Positions 32,893-41,774 are shown, counted from the stretch's first letter. The stretch is 64,000 nt of DNA from Flavonifractor sp. AGMB03687 (GCF_017811815.1 NZ_JADKZI010000002.1:1-64000), one strand, 5' to 3'. The notes: generated from the sequence alone by a model not told the origin. Made by a program: numbers and translations.

Positions 32893-33642
32893 TCAAACGT
32901 CCTCCTTCAAGTAGACATAGTGTTCCGCCCGGGAGTGGGCGGGGGAGAAGCGGTAGCCCAACCGGTCAAAGGCCTGAAGGGCTTCCGCCTGCTGCACGTT
33001 GTGTTCTGCCATCCAGCGCACCATCTCGCCCCGGGCCATCTTGCACATGGTGCCCTTTTCCACCACTTTATCCCCCTTCAACTCGCCGAAGGTGCAGGTC
33101 AGCACCTGGACATGGGTGGGCAGATGGGGGAGTACCGCCTTGCTGTATTCCTTGGAGGCCAGGTTGACCACCAGGTCGGTCTCAGCCGCCAGGGCGCGGG
33201 CCAGCTTGTCTCCCCAGAAGGTATACAGGTCCTTGGCTCCGTCCACCGACAGGGGGGCGGCCATCTCCAGCCGGTATGGGGTGACCCCGTCAAAGGGCCG
33301 CAGCACGCCGTAAAAGCCGGAGAGAATGCGCAGGTGCGTACTCACATAGTCCAGAGCCTGCCGGTCAAAGACACCGGGGGCCATGTACTGGTACTGGATG
33401 CCTTCGTAGGACAGGATGGCGGGGGTGAGTTGCCGGTGCAGGTCCATGGTATCCAGCCGGGCCTGGTTGAGGGCGGCAATGGAGTCGTTGCACTTCCAAA
33501 GCTTTTGCAGCTGGGCGGGGGTCATAGCCCGCAGAGCGGTCAGCAGCCGCTCGGTCTCGGAAAGAAAGGCGGGAAGAGACGGGGCGGCGAAGCTGTCGGT
33601 ATCCACCCGCATTTTTTTGGCGGGGGATATCAGGATGCGCAT
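32893..33642 (-). CDS. yaaA: peroxide stress protein YaaA
   Basis: A 249-residue DUF328 protein beginning MRILISPAKKMRVDTD, with GVLRPFDGVTPYRLEM near residue 112 and NLASKEYSKAV. In E. coli YaaA limits free iron during hydrogen peroxide stress and binds DNA. Coupling with bcp, next to an iron importer on the other strand, fits a peroxide/iron role. No promoter was clearly seen in its upstream region. Confidence 0.93.
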   Translation of the reverse strand: MRILISPAKKMRVDTDSFAAPSLPAFLSETERLLTALRAMTPAQLQKLWKCNDSIAALNQARLDTMDLHRQLTPAILSYEGIQYQYMAPGVFDRQALDYVSTHLRILSGFYGVLRPFDGVTPYRLEMAAPLSVDGAKDLYTFWGDKLARALAAETDLVVNLASKEYSKAVLPHLPTHVQVLTCTFGELKGDKVVEKGTMCKMARGEMVRWMAEHNVQQAEALQAFDRLGYRFSPAHSRAEHYVYLKEDV

Positions 33643-33821
33643 GGCGCTACCTCCGAGTTAAGAGTTGGTTTCTGATGGTATTATACCATGGTTTTGCATT
33701 CTGGCAATGGGAAGCAATAGCCAGAGGAGAGGGCGCTGGGCAGATAAGACAAAAAGGAACAAAAATACATTACAAAAACTGTATGATTTTCTGTTTTCTT
33801 CCAGGTGGGAGGAAAAATCAC

Positions 33822-33850
33822 TTGCATTTTTGAGGGTCAAATGCTAAAGT
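33822..33850 (+). promoter_or_regulatory. sigma-A promoter for the iron-chelate transporter operon
   Basis: TTGCAT (33822-33827), 17-bp spacer, TAAAGT (33845-33850). The space 33643-33975 otherwise holds two operators and no gene. Confidence 0.68.
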
Positions 33851-33860
33851 ATGAGTCGAC

Positions 33861-33876
33861 GTTAGTTATAGCTAAC
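33861..33876. promoter_or_regulatory. metal-regulator-like operator 1
   Basis: GTTAGTTATAGCTAAC: 5-bp arms GTTAG/CTAAC around TTATAG, ten bases after the -10 box. The TTAG/CTAA halves resemble sites of DtxR/IdeR-type iron repressors; the regulator is not in the window. Confidence 0.6.
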
Positions 33877-33931
33877 CAAAGAGCGCCGTTTTGTACCTGT
33901 CCGAAATCAGAAGATAGGTATTTTTATGGGT

Positions 33932-33955
33932 ATAAGTTAGCTAAAACCAACTAAG
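33932..33955. promoter_or_regulatory. metal-regulator-like operator 2
   Basis: ATAAGTTAGCTAAAACCAAC contains the palindrome TTAGCTAA at 33937-33944 and repeats the halves of operator 1. It lies just upstream of the ribosome site of the first transporter gene. Confidence 0.55.
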
Positions 33956-33975
33956 AAGAGAGGGAGGGAACCACT

Positions 33976-35016
33976 ATCAAAAAACATCGGCTATCCATCC
34001 TGTTGGGGCTTGTACTGCTGATACTGTCAGCTGCATCCCTGTTTGTAGGGGTAATCAACGTAGAACCGGGCAAGCTGTTGGCCGGTGATCTGGAGGCGGC
34101 GGAGATTTTTCTGATTTCCCGCTTGCCCCGGCTGCTGGCCATTCTCTGCACCGGTGTGGGCATGAGTGTGGCTGGCCTGATCATGCAGCAGCTGTGCATG
34201 AATAAGTTTGTTTCGCCCACCACCGGCACCACCATCTCTTCGGCCCAGTTCGGTATTCTGCTGGCGCTGCTTTTTATGCCCCAGTCCACTCTGTGGAGTC
34301 GGGCGATCTTTGCCTTCGGCGCGGCTATTCTAGGTACCTGGGTCTTTGTGTGGTTCATTCAGCGCATCCAGTTCAAGGATGCGGTCATGGTCCCCTTGGT
34401 GGGTATTATGTTCGGCAATGTGATCGGCGGCATTACCAGCTACCTGGCCTATCAGTATGAGATGACCCAGGCCCTGTCCTCCTGGCTGGTGGGGCATTTC
34501 TCCCTGGTGCTGCGGGGACGGTATGAGATCGTGTGGCTCACCGTTCCGCTGGTGATACTGGCCTTTGTGTTTGCCAACTACTTTAACATTGTGGGTATGG
34601 GTCGCAATTTTGCTCAGAACCTGGGCGTGCCCTACAACGTGGTGCTCTTTCTGGGACTGACCATTGCGGCTATGATCACCGCCAGCATTGTGGTGGTGGT
34701 AGGGTCTATCTCCTACATCGGGCTTATCGTGCCAAACGTGGTGGCCATGTTCAAGGGAGACAAGATCCGGGGCACCTTGGTAGATACCGCCCTCTTCGGC
34801 GCCATCTTTGTGCTGGCCTGCGACATGATCGGACGGGTGGTCATCTACCCCTATGAGCTGCCCATTGAGCTGATCGTGGGTATTCTGGGCAGCCTGATCT
34901 TTATCGGCCTACTGTTTTATCGGCTGAAGAACGGCCGGAAAGCGGTCCGTCTGGGCGGCGGCCAGGGCGGCTGCGCCGGAACAGTGAGCGCAGCAGAGAG
35001 GGGGGAGGAAGCGTGA
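33976..35016 (+). CDS. iron-chelate ABC transporter permease 1 (FecCD/YclN-like)
   Basis: A permease of about 346 residues with roughly ten helices of the FecCD family: RLPRLLAILCTGVGMSVAGL near the start, SPTTGTTISSAQFGILLAL, and ISYIGLIVPNVVAMF. It imports ferric siderophores with the next three genes. The expected first codon, placed seven bases after AGGGAGGG, is ATC at 33976 (ATC AAA AAA CAT), not ATG. The next usable start is TTG at 34003, without a ribosome site and cutting into the first helix. GTG of the second permease overlaps the stop. Confidence 0.87.
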   Translation: MKKHRLSILLGLVLLILSAASLFVGVINVEPGKLLAGDLEAAEIFLISRLPRLLAILCTGVGMSVAGLIMQQLCMNKFVSPTTGTTISSAQFGILLALLFMPQSTLWSRAIFAFGAAILGTWVFVWFIQRIQFKDAVMVPLVGIMFGNVIGGITSYLAYQYEMTQALSSWLVGHFSLVLRGRYEIVWLTVPLVILAFVFANYFNIVGMGRNFAQNLGVPYNVVLFLGLTIAAMITASIVVVVGSISYIGLIVPNVVAMFKGDKIRGTLVDTALFGAIFVLACDMIGRVVIYPYELPIELIVGILGSLIFIGLLFYRLKNGRKAVRLGGGQGGCAGTVSAAERGEEA

Positions 35017-35990
35017 ATCTGACCGCAGTCCGGGCTAACCGGCGCAAGCTGCTGATGATGGGTGCTCTGGTGCTGCTGTGCGCGGCGGCCTATCTGCTGG
35101 TGGGCGTTCCGTTTGAAAACGCCAAGCTGCTGCAGTACGCCATGAAGATCCGCACCCCCAAGCTGATCGCTATGCTTATCACCGCCTTTGCCATCGGCGG
35201 GGCCTCTCTGGTGTTCCAGTCGGTGATCAACAATACGATCGTCACGCCGTGCCTGCTGGGCCTGAACTCCCTGTATACGCTCATTCATACGGCGGTGGTC
35301 TTTGTCCTGGGCTCGGGCAGTGTGATCGCCACCAACGCCAATCTGTCCTTCGGGGTGGATGTGGTGCTGATGGGTGTGGTGGCCACGGTCATCTACAGCT
35401 GGATCTTTAAAAAGACCAAGCACAACGTACTCTATGTGCTGCTGGTGGGCACGGTGCTCACCTCCTTTTTCGGCAGCATTCAGACCACTCTCACCCGAGT
35501 CATGGACCCCAATGAATATGACACCCTGCTGACCACGCTGGTGGCCAGCTTCAGCAACATCAATTCGGAGATCATCCTCTTTTCCGTCGTGCTGCTGGCA
35601 GCCATCAACTTTGTGCTGCGGAAGGACCTGGCCCTGCTGGATGTGCTCACCCTGGGCAAGGCTCAGGCCATCAATCTGGGTGTGGACTATGACCGGTGCA
35701 TCCGGCGGCTGCTGCTGGGCGTGACTCTGTGCATTGCCGTGGCCACCGCCATGGTGGGCCCAATCTCCTTCCTGGGTCTTATCATTGCCAACCTGTCCCG
35801 GCAGCTGCTCAAAACCTACCGCCACACCCAGCTCATTCTAGGCTCCGCTCTGTTCGGCATGATCGTGCTGGTGGGCGGGCAGCTCATTGTGGAGCACGTA
35901 TATTCCTACGCCGTGCCCGTCAGTGTGTTTATCACCGTGGGCGGCGGACTCTATTTCCTCTATCTCCTGTTGACCAGAAAGAAGGTTTGA
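35013..35990 (+). CDS. iron-chelate ABC transporter permease 2 (FecCD/YclO-like)
   Basis: A 325-residue FecCD permease: IRTPKLIAMLITAFAIGGAS, then SVINNTIVTPCLLGLNSLYT and VGPISFLGLIIANLSRQLL. It starts with GTG overlapping the stop of permease 1 (GTGA), with GGGGAGG upstream. Two different permeases form the heterodimeric channel, as in the Bacillus YclNOPQ importer. Confidence 0.92.
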   Translation: MNLTAVRANRRKLLMMGALVLLCAAAYLLVGVPFENAKLLQYAMKIRTPKLIAMLITAFAIGGASLVFQSVINNTIVTPCLLGLNSLYTLIHTAVVFVLGSGSVIATNANLSFGVDVVLMGVVATVIYSWIFKKTKHNVLYVLLVGTVLTSFFGSIQTTLTRVMDPNEYDTLLTTLVASFSNINSEIILFSVVLLAAINFVLRKDLALLDVLTLGKAQAINLGVDYDRCIRRLLLGVTLCIAVATAMVGPISFLGLIIANLSRQLLKTYRHTQLILGSALFGMIVLVGGQLIVEHVYSYAVPVSVFITVGGGLYFLYLLLTRKKV

Positions 35991-35992
35991 CC

Positions 35993-36745
35993 ATGCGCAT
36001 CCAGCAACTGACCAAGCAATATGACGGCAAGACCGTAGTAGACGGGGTGTCCTTTCAGATCCCCAAGGGAAAGGTGATTTCCCTGATCGGCCCCAACGGG
36101 GCGGGCAAGTCCACGGTGATGGGGATGATCTCCCGGCTCATCGCCCATGACAGCGGCCTGGTGGACTTTGAAGGAAAGGACATCGGCAAGTGGAAAAGCA
36201 AGGAGTTGGCCAAGCGGCTGGCCATCCTCACTCAGTCCAATAACATCCAGATGAAGCTCACCGTCCGGGAGCTGGTGACCTTTGGACGCTTCCCCTACTC
36301 AGGAGGACGCACCACTCCGGAGGACCAGGAGATCATTGACCGGGCCATCGCCTACATGGAGCTGGAGGAGTTTCAGGATCGCTTCATTGATGAGTTGTCC
36401 GGCGGCCAGCGGCAGCGGGCCATGATCGCCATGGCCATTGCCCAGGACACGGAGTATGTGCTGCTGGACGAGCCCACCAACAATCTGGACATCTACCATG
36501 CCACCAATATGATGAAGACCGTCCGCCGCCTGTGCGACGAGCTGGGCAAGACCGTGATCCTGGTGCTCCATGAGATCAATTATGCGGCTTTTTATTCTGA
36601 CTATATCTGCGCCTTCAAGGATGGAAAGATCGCCAAATTCGGAACGGTGGAGGAGGTGATGACCAAGGAAAACTTGTCGGAGATCTACCGTGTGGATTTT
36701 GAGATTTTGAACATTGCGGGCCGTCCGCTTTCCATCTACTATTGA
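35993..36745 (+). CDS. iron-chelate ABC transporter ATP-binding protein (YclP-like)
   Basis: A 250-residue ATPase: Walker A LIGPNGAGKSTVM, Q loop TQSNNIQMKLTVREL, signature LSGGQRQRAMIAMAI, Walker B YVLLDEPTNNLD and switch histidine VLHEINYAA. It follows permease 2 by 2 nt and energises that importer. Confidence 0.94.
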   Translation: MRIQQLTKQYDGKTVVDGVSFQIPKGKVISLIGPNGAGKSTVMGMISRLIAHDSGLVDFEGKDIGKWKSKELAKRLAILTQSNNIQMKLTVRELVTFGRFPYSGGRTTPEDQEIIDRAIAYMELEEFQDRFIDELSGGQRQRAMIAMAIAQDTEYVLLDEPTNNLDIYHATNMMKTVRRLCDELGKTVILVLHEINYAAFYSDYICAFKDGKIAKFGTVEEVMTKENLSEIYRVDFEILNIAGRPLSIYY

Positions 36746-36783
36746 CCCCATTTTCAGTACTTTTTGAGAAAAGGAGAATGAAC

Positions 36784-37788
36784 ATGAAAAAGATCCTGCC
36801 CCTTGCCCTGGCTGCCGCCCTGTCCCTCAGTCTCTTCGGATGTGCCGGCGGCACCACCGTTGCCGGTCAGGCCGACAGCCCCGCCACCAGCCAGGCGGCT
36901 GTCCAGACCGAGACCCCGTCCACTGTGACCATTGCGTCCCTCAACGGCAGCAAGGAGACGGTGGAGCTGGAAGTGCCCTATAATCCTCAGCGGATCGCCA
37001 TTCTGGATATGGCCTCCCTGGACATTCTGGACGCCCTGGGTGTGGGCGACCGGGTAGTGGGCACTGCGGACACCAGCCTGGAGTATCTCCAGAGCTACAT
37101 CAATGACGATATTGCCAACCTGGGCACCATCAAGGAGGCCGATCTGGAGGCTGTCATGGCTGCGGAGCCCGACGTGATCTTCATCAGCGGGCGGCTGGCC
37201 TCCTCTTACGACGCCCTCAGTGAGATCGCTCCTGTGGTCTATCTGTCCACCGATACCGAGATCGGTGTGGTGGAGAGCGTGCGCAAGAATGCATCCACCA
37301 TCGCATCTCTCTTCGGCCTGGAGGAGAAGGTGGAGGAGCTGATGGCCGGCTTTGACGCCCGCATTGCTGCGCTGCAGGAGGCTGCCGCTGGCAAGACCGC
37401 CATTGTGGGTATGTGCACCAGCGGCAGCTTCAATGTGCTGGGCAACGACGGCCGCTGCTCCATCATTGGTGTGGAAGTGGGCTTTGAGAATATCGGGGTG
37501 GACGCCCAGATCGACACCTCCACCCACGGCAATGAGGCCTCCTTCGAGTTTATTGTGGACAAGGACCCGGACTACATCTTTGTAATGGACCGTGACGCAG
37601 CCATCGGCACCGACGGTGCCAAGCTGGCCCAGGAGATCATGGAGAACGAGCTGGTGATGGGCACCCGTGCCTATCAGGAGGGACACATCGTCTACCTGGC
37701 CCATCCGGCAGTGTGGTACACTGCGGAGGGCGGTATCACCGCTCTGGACACCATGCTCAGCGACCTGGAGACTACACTGCTGGCCTGA
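36784..37788 (+). CDS. iron-chelate ABC transporter substrate-binding lipoprotein (YclQ/FatB-like)
   Basis: A 334-residue lipoprotein with signal peptide and lipobox LFGC at residues 17-20. The mature part has the class III binding fold: NPQRIAILDMASLDILDALG, AAEPDVIFISGRLASSYDAL, and FIVDKDPDYIFVMDRDAAIG. Relatives bind catecholate siderophores or petrobactin fragments; the ligand here is unknown. AAGGAG stands seven bases before the ATG. It closes the four-gene iron operon. Confidence 0.92.
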   Translation: MKKILPLALAAALSLSLFGCAGGTTVAGQADSPATSQAAVQTETPSTVTIASLNGSKETVELEVPYNPQRIAILDMASLDILDALGVGDRVVGTADTSLEYLQSYINDDIANLGTIKEADLEAVMAAEPDVIFISGRLASSYDALSEIAPVVYLSTDTEIGVVESVRKNASTIASLFGLEEKVEELMAGFDARIAALQEAAAGKTAIVGMCTSGSFNVLGNDGRCSIIGVEVGFENIGVDAQIDTSTHGNEASFEFIVDKDPDYIFVMDRDAAIGTDGAKLAQEIMENELVMGTRAYQEGHIVYLAHPAVWYTAEGGITALDTMLSDLETTLLA

Positions 37789-37804
37789 GCCCATGAGTAA
37801 ATAA

Positions 37805-37840
37805 AAGGACCCTGTGACCAAAATCGGTCACAGGGTCCTT
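37805..37840. terminator. bidirectional terminator after the iron operon
   Basis: AAGGACCCTGTGACC and its complement form a perfect 15-bp stem around a 6-nt loop, between two convergent genes. Confidence 0.85.
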
Positions 37841-37845
37841 GCTTC

Positions 37846-38511
37846 TTAGTTGGTAAAGAGAAACGCCCGCTTCTTAAAGTAGATGGCGTTGAGGGCCAGC
37901 AGGATACAGTTGAGTATCACACAGACGGATAGATCGCCGATAAACCGGGTGGTGAAGAGCAGCTCGCCCACAATGGCGATGGCAATGAGCCCATACACAG
38001 CGGCTATGGCCGTGCCGGATACATAGAAGCAGATGAGCCACAGCGGGGCGGTCTGCCGGAAATGGGCCAGCTTGAAGCGGGCGGCAATGGCTACCCCACC
38101 GTATACCAGCAGCATCCCGCCCATGACCAGATCCAGCAGCCGCAGCGCCTTGTGGTGGGCGTAGAAGATCCGCATAGTGCTGTCATAGCAAAGCCCCAGA
38201 AACAGAGCCACAGCGGCCAGGCAGGCGATGGCGGCCCCGGCGAACAGGCCGAAGCAGACCTGAAAGCGGTACCACTTCATGGGAATGGACGGCTCCGCGC
38301 AGTCTGTGGGCGGCTCATCGGGCTGGGGCTGGTAGACGGTGGGAGCCGGTGGGGCGGCAGGCTTGTCCGCGGGAGCGTGGTCCCTTCCGGAGTAGCTGCC
38401 GGGCTGATATCTGGGCGGTTCCGATGCCGACGGCACGTCCAGCGGCTTCCCGCAGGTTGAGCAGAACCGGGCGTCATCCGGTACCGGGCTGCCGCAGAAT
38501 CTGCAAAACAT
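37846..38511 (-). CDS. zinc-ribbon membrane protein, unknown function
   Basis: A 221-residue protein. Residues 1-24 form a zinc ribbon MFCRFCGSPV...RFCSTCG with two CxxC pairs. A proline-rich linker follows to about residue 80, then four membrane helices (for example FGLFAGAAIACLAAVALFLG). The layout is common in Clostridia and gives no function. The ATG at 38511 has GGAGG upstream. It lies downstream of the histidine kinase gene but with a 100-nt gap. Confidence 0.75.
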   Translation of the reverse strand: MFCRFCGSPVPDDARFCSTCGKPLDVPSASEPPRYQPGSYSGRDHAPADKPAAPPAPTVYQPQPDEPPTDCAEPSIPMKWYRFQVCFGLFAGAAIACLAAVALFLGLCYDSTMRIFYAHHKALRLLDLVMGGMLLVYGGVAIAARFKLAHFRQTAPLWLICFYVSGTAIAAVYGLIAIAIVGELLFTTRFIGDLSVCVILNCILLALNAIYFKKRAFLFTN

Positions 38512-38612
38512 GGCTGCACCTCCAAGTCCAGCGGGCAGAGCGCCCTGCCCGCGCAGTTTCATAGAATGCATCTATTTTAGCATGGAAAAGCGCAGGTTGT
38601 AAAGGCGCTGGC

Positions 38613-39842
38613 TCAGAGGGGGAAGAAGGCAGTGAACTGAATGCCGCCGCCGGTGCTCCGGGCAGCCAGCTTACCCTTGTGGCGTCGGACGATGGCCCGG
38701 GCGGTGGACAGCCCGATGCCGCTGCCTCCGCTGTCCCTGGCCCGGGAGCCGTCTGCCCGATAGAAGCGGTCAAACAGCTTGGGAATGACCGCCGGGTCCA
38801 GACCGGCACAGGGATTGGACAGGGTGAGCTGCACGCCCCGACCCCGCCGGGCCAGGGTCAGGTAGATATGGCCGCCGGGATCGCAGTATTTGACGCTGTT
38901 GTCCAGCAGCAGGCCGCACAGCCGGGCCAGGTTCTCCCCGGAGGCCTGGAGCACCAGTCCGGGCTGTATGGAGGCACTCAGGGTCTCACCAGCGGCCTCC
39001 GCCAAGGGCTGGAAGTCCTGGACGGCATCCTCCACCAGCTGGCTCAGATCCACGGGCTCCAGCTCCCCCTCGGGCAGGGCCTCCTCGGTGCGGGCCAGCT
39101 CGATCAGGTGGTGGATCAGCCGGTCCAATCGGGTGATCTGGGTCTGGGTGCTCTCCAGCCAGCGGTTGCTGCCCACGGTGGCCTCCAACAGTCCGGTGTT
39201 GGCTGAGATGATGGCCAGTGGGGTCTTCAGCTCATGGGAGGCGTCGGTGACAAACTGCCGCTGCTTTTCCAGGTTTTCCGCAAAGGGACGGACCACCCGC
39301 CGGGAGAGCAGTACCAGCAGCACAAAGACGATGGCGATGCAGGTCAGCGAAGCCAGCACAGTGATGCGCAGCACGCTGCCCACTGCCTGAAGCTGTAAAA
39401 AGCAGTCCAGGCCGATGATGGAGATGCCGTCCTCATCCTGAAATACCCCGTAGCGGTAGTAGCCCAGATAGCCGGAGGTCTTGCAGCTGTCCAGGATCTC
39501 ATCCACCCGGTCCACCACCATCTTGGAGTCCAGCGCCGCAATGTGTTCGGCGTTTACCTCCAGCACATCCTGCCCGTCGTCGATGTGGACCATAAAATAG
39601 CGGGTCTCAAAGGGGGTCTCCTGGGTGATCTGAAAGCCGCTGTAGGCTCCGGGGTCCAGCGGCCCCTCCTCCGGGCTGGGAAAAGAACCGGCGTTCTGAT
39701 AGAGGGTATGGATCACCGTGTCCGCCCGGTGGGTGTTGATGAGCCGGTAGCCTACATTGATGGCCAGACAGAGCAGGAAGAGGGTTCCTGCCAAAGAGAG
39801 CATGGCGATCACCAGAAACCGGCGCCGCAGGGAGGAGATCAA
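38613..39842 (-). CDS. sensor histidine kinase
   Basis: A 409-residue kinase. A membrane helix near residues 10-30 and another near 160-185 enclose an external sensor of about 130 residues. The cytoplasmic part has the H box VTDASHELKTPLAI, N box LLLDNSVKYC, the F box KLFDRFYRADGSR and G box GSGIGLSTARAI. The start is TTG at 39842, overlapping the regulator's stop (TTGA) with GGAGG seven bases before it. Its partner regulator is interrupted by an amber codon, so the kinase may have lost its output. Confidence 0.9.
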   Translation of the reverse strand: MISSLRRRFLVIAMLSLAGTLFLLCLAINVGYRLINTHRADTVIHTLYQNAGSFPSPEEGPLDPGAYSGFQITQETPFETRYFMVHIDDGQDVLEVNAEHIAALDSKMVVDRVDEILDSCKTSGYLGYYRYGVFQDEDGISIIGLDCFLQLQAVGSVLRITVLASLTCIAIVFVLLVLLSRRVVRPFAENLEKQRQFVTDASHELKTPLAIISANTGLLEATVGSNRWLESTQTQITRLDRLIHHLIELARTEEALPEGELEPVDLSQLVEDAVQDFQPLAEAAGETLSASIQPGLVLQASGENLARLCGLLLDNSVKYCDPGGHIYLTLARRGRGVQLTLSNPCAGLDPAVIPKLFDRFYRADGSRARDSGGSGIGLSTARAIVRRHKGKLAARSTGGGIQFTAFFPL

Positions 39843-40513
39843 CGGGCTACCTCCAGGGCATAGCCCAGGCTCCGGCTGGCGGTGATCTTCACCTGCGCGT
39901 GGAGCCGCTCCAGCTTGCGGCGGAGGAAGGAGATGTAGGCCCATACCACGCTGACGTCGGCCTCGCTGTCACAGCCCCAGATCCGCTCCATCAGCTGCTC
40001 GGTGGACAGCCGGAGGCCGGGCTGGCGCATGAGCAGCTCCAGCAGCTAGTACTCCTTGCTGGCCAGCCGGAGGGAGGAACCGTGGGCGGAGAGCTCAAAG
40101 GTGGCCCGGTCCAGCGTCAGGTCTCCCACCGTCAGCCGGTCGGGGATGAAGCTGCCCTTCCGGCGGGTCAGGGCCCGGACCCGGGCGGTCAGCTCTCCCA
40201 TGGCGAAGGGCTTGGTGAGATAGTCGTCCGCACCGGCATCCAGTCCCCGGATGCGGTCGGGGATCTCCCCGCGGGCGGTGAGCAGAAGGACGGGGGTGTC
40301 CACACCGTGCTCCCGCAGGGTGGTCAGCACCTCCAGACCGTCCATACCGGGCATCATCAGGTCCAGGACCAGGCAGTCGTACAGGCCGGACAGGCCGTAG
40401 TCCAGGGCGTCCCGCCCGTTGTATACCGTCTCCACGGAGTAGTGCTCCCGCCGGAGCATGGCCTCCAGTGCGTCAGCCATGTCCCGCTCGTCGTCTGCTA
40501 CCAGGATCTTCAT
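39839..40513 (-). pseudogene. OmpR-family response regulator interrupted by an amber codon
   Basis: The frame from ATG 40513 encodes a receiver domain (acid pair VADDERD, phosphorylation site VLDLMMPG, lysine in LTKPFA) and reaches LRLASKEY, then TAG at 40048-40046, then LLELLMRQPG and a complete winged-helix domain ending SLGYALEVAR at 39839. Relatives read KEYQLLELL or similar there, so CAG to TAG explains the break. The 155-residue product would be a receiver without DNA-binding domain. An ATG seven codons after the stop could allow reinitiation, but no ribosome site is seen. Confidence 0.88.
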
Positions 40514-40626
40514 TGCTATGTCCACCTCTGTCTGCAAAGTGACTCCAGTGTAATAGGAAGCTGTGCCGGGAATATGGCTTGTTTTTGAACAAACTGCAAA
40601 TTTTTCCCCTTACCCCAGTCTTTTTC

Positions 40627-40655
40627 AGGTTGCTTTTAAGTAAGCGTCCTATAAT
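40627..40655 (+). promoter_or_regulatory. possible promoter for the ABC exporter operon
   Basis: A TATAAT at 40650-40655 has AGGTTG 17 bp upstream, a poor -35 match, so an activator may be needed. It lies between the divergent regulator and transporter genes. Confidence 0.35.
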
Positions 40656-40703
40656 TTGGGGCAGCGTCCGTGTTACCGCGGCACGCGTAAGGAGGGAACG
40701 CAT

Positions 40704-41774
40704 TTGATTGAGATCGACCATCTCACCAAGCGGTACGGCAGCCATACGGCATTGTCCGACCTGAATCTGACGGTGGAACCGGGACAGATCTACGGCTTCC
40801 TGGGCCCCAACGGTGCGGGCAAGTCCACCACTATGAACATCATGACGGGCTGCCTGGCGGTCACGGAGGGGACTGTCCGCATCGACGGCTACGACATCTT
40901 CGAGGAGCCGGCTAAGGCAAAGGCACTCATCGGCTATCTGCCCGAGCAGCCGCCAGTCTACCCGGATATGACGCCCCGGGAGTACCTGGAGTTTGTGGCC
41001 CAGGCCAAGGGTGTGGACCGGAGCGCCCGGGCCGCCCAGCTGGACCGGGCCATGGAGGTGACCCAGATCCACGGCGTCCGGGACCGACTGATCAAAAACC
41101 TGTCCAAGGGCTACAAGCAGCGTGTGGGCATTGCCCAGGCCCTGCTGGGGGATCCACATGTCATCATTCTGGACGAACCTACCGTAGGTCTGGACCCCAT
41201 TCAGATCATTGAGATCCGGGACCTGATCCAGGAGCTGGGGAAGGACCACACCGTCATCCTCAGCAGCCACATTCTGTCTGAGGTCCGGGCGGTCTGCCGC
41301 CAGATCATGATCCTGTCCAAGGGGCGGCTGGTGGCCAGCGACACCCCGGACAACCTGGAAAAGCTCTTTGCGGGTGCTACGACCCTGGAGCTGACCCTCA
41401 AGGGCGGCGAGGACGCGGTCCGCGGGGCATTGGCAAAGCTGCCCGGGGTGCAGGGGCTCACCTGTACGCCGGGTGGAGAGGGCCGCCTGCAGGTGTCTCT
41501 GGAGACGGAGGCCACCGACGAGGTGAGCGAGCGGGTGTTCTATGCCTGTGCCGGAGCCGGACTGCCCATCCTCCGGATGGACCGGAAGAAAGCCAGCCTG
41601 GAGGACGTATTCCTGGAGCTCACCGCCGCCGACGGGGCGGAAGCGCTGCCCCAGCAGCAGGAGGAAGCGGACGGCGCCCAGGACCTGCCGGAGACTGAGA
41701 CGGAGGAAGAGGGGGGTGAGGAGCCGAGACAGCCATCTATCGGCGGGAACTGCGCTCCTACTTTCAGGGCATGA
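40704..41774 (+). CDS. GldA-like ABC transporter ATP-binding protein
   Basis: A 356-residue ATPase: Walker A FLGPNGAGKSTTMNI, signature LSKGYKQRVGIAQAL, Walker B VIILDEPTVGLDP and switch SSHILSEVR. A C-terminal domain of about 80 residues follows, then an acidic tail (EETETEEEGGEE type) reading 4 nt into the permease. The start is TTG with AAGGAGGG seven bases upstream. One more base in the G6 run near 41711-41716 would end the protein earlier at a TGA, so the last residues may be a frameshift product. It is the first gene of a four-gene exporter operon. Confidence 0.88.
   Translation: MIEIDHLTKRYGSHTALSDLNLTVEPGQIYGFLGPNGAGKSTTMNIMTGCLAVTEGTVRIDGYDIFEEPAKAKALIGYLPEQPPVYPDMTPREYLEFVAQAKGVDRSARAAQLDRAMEVTQIHGVRDRLIKNLSKGYKQRVGIAQALLGDPHVIILDEPTVGLDPIQIIEIRDLIQELGKDHTVILSSHILSEVRAVCRQIMILSKGRLVASDTPDNLEKLFAGATTLELTLKGGEDAVRGALAKLPGVQGLTCTPGGEGRLQVSLETEATDEVSERVFYACAGAGLPILRMDRKKASLEDVFLELTAADGAEALPQQQEEADGAQDLPETETEEEGGEEPRQPSIGGNCAPTFRA

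Noticed and set aside
10088-40048. UAG read as a sense codon (pyrrolysine or stop reassignment), because two genes have one in-frame TAG each.
   Set aside because: TAG ends several normal genes here (13100-13102, 52636-52638, 59494-59496), the two positions expect different residues (Trp and Gln), and no pyl genes are seen.
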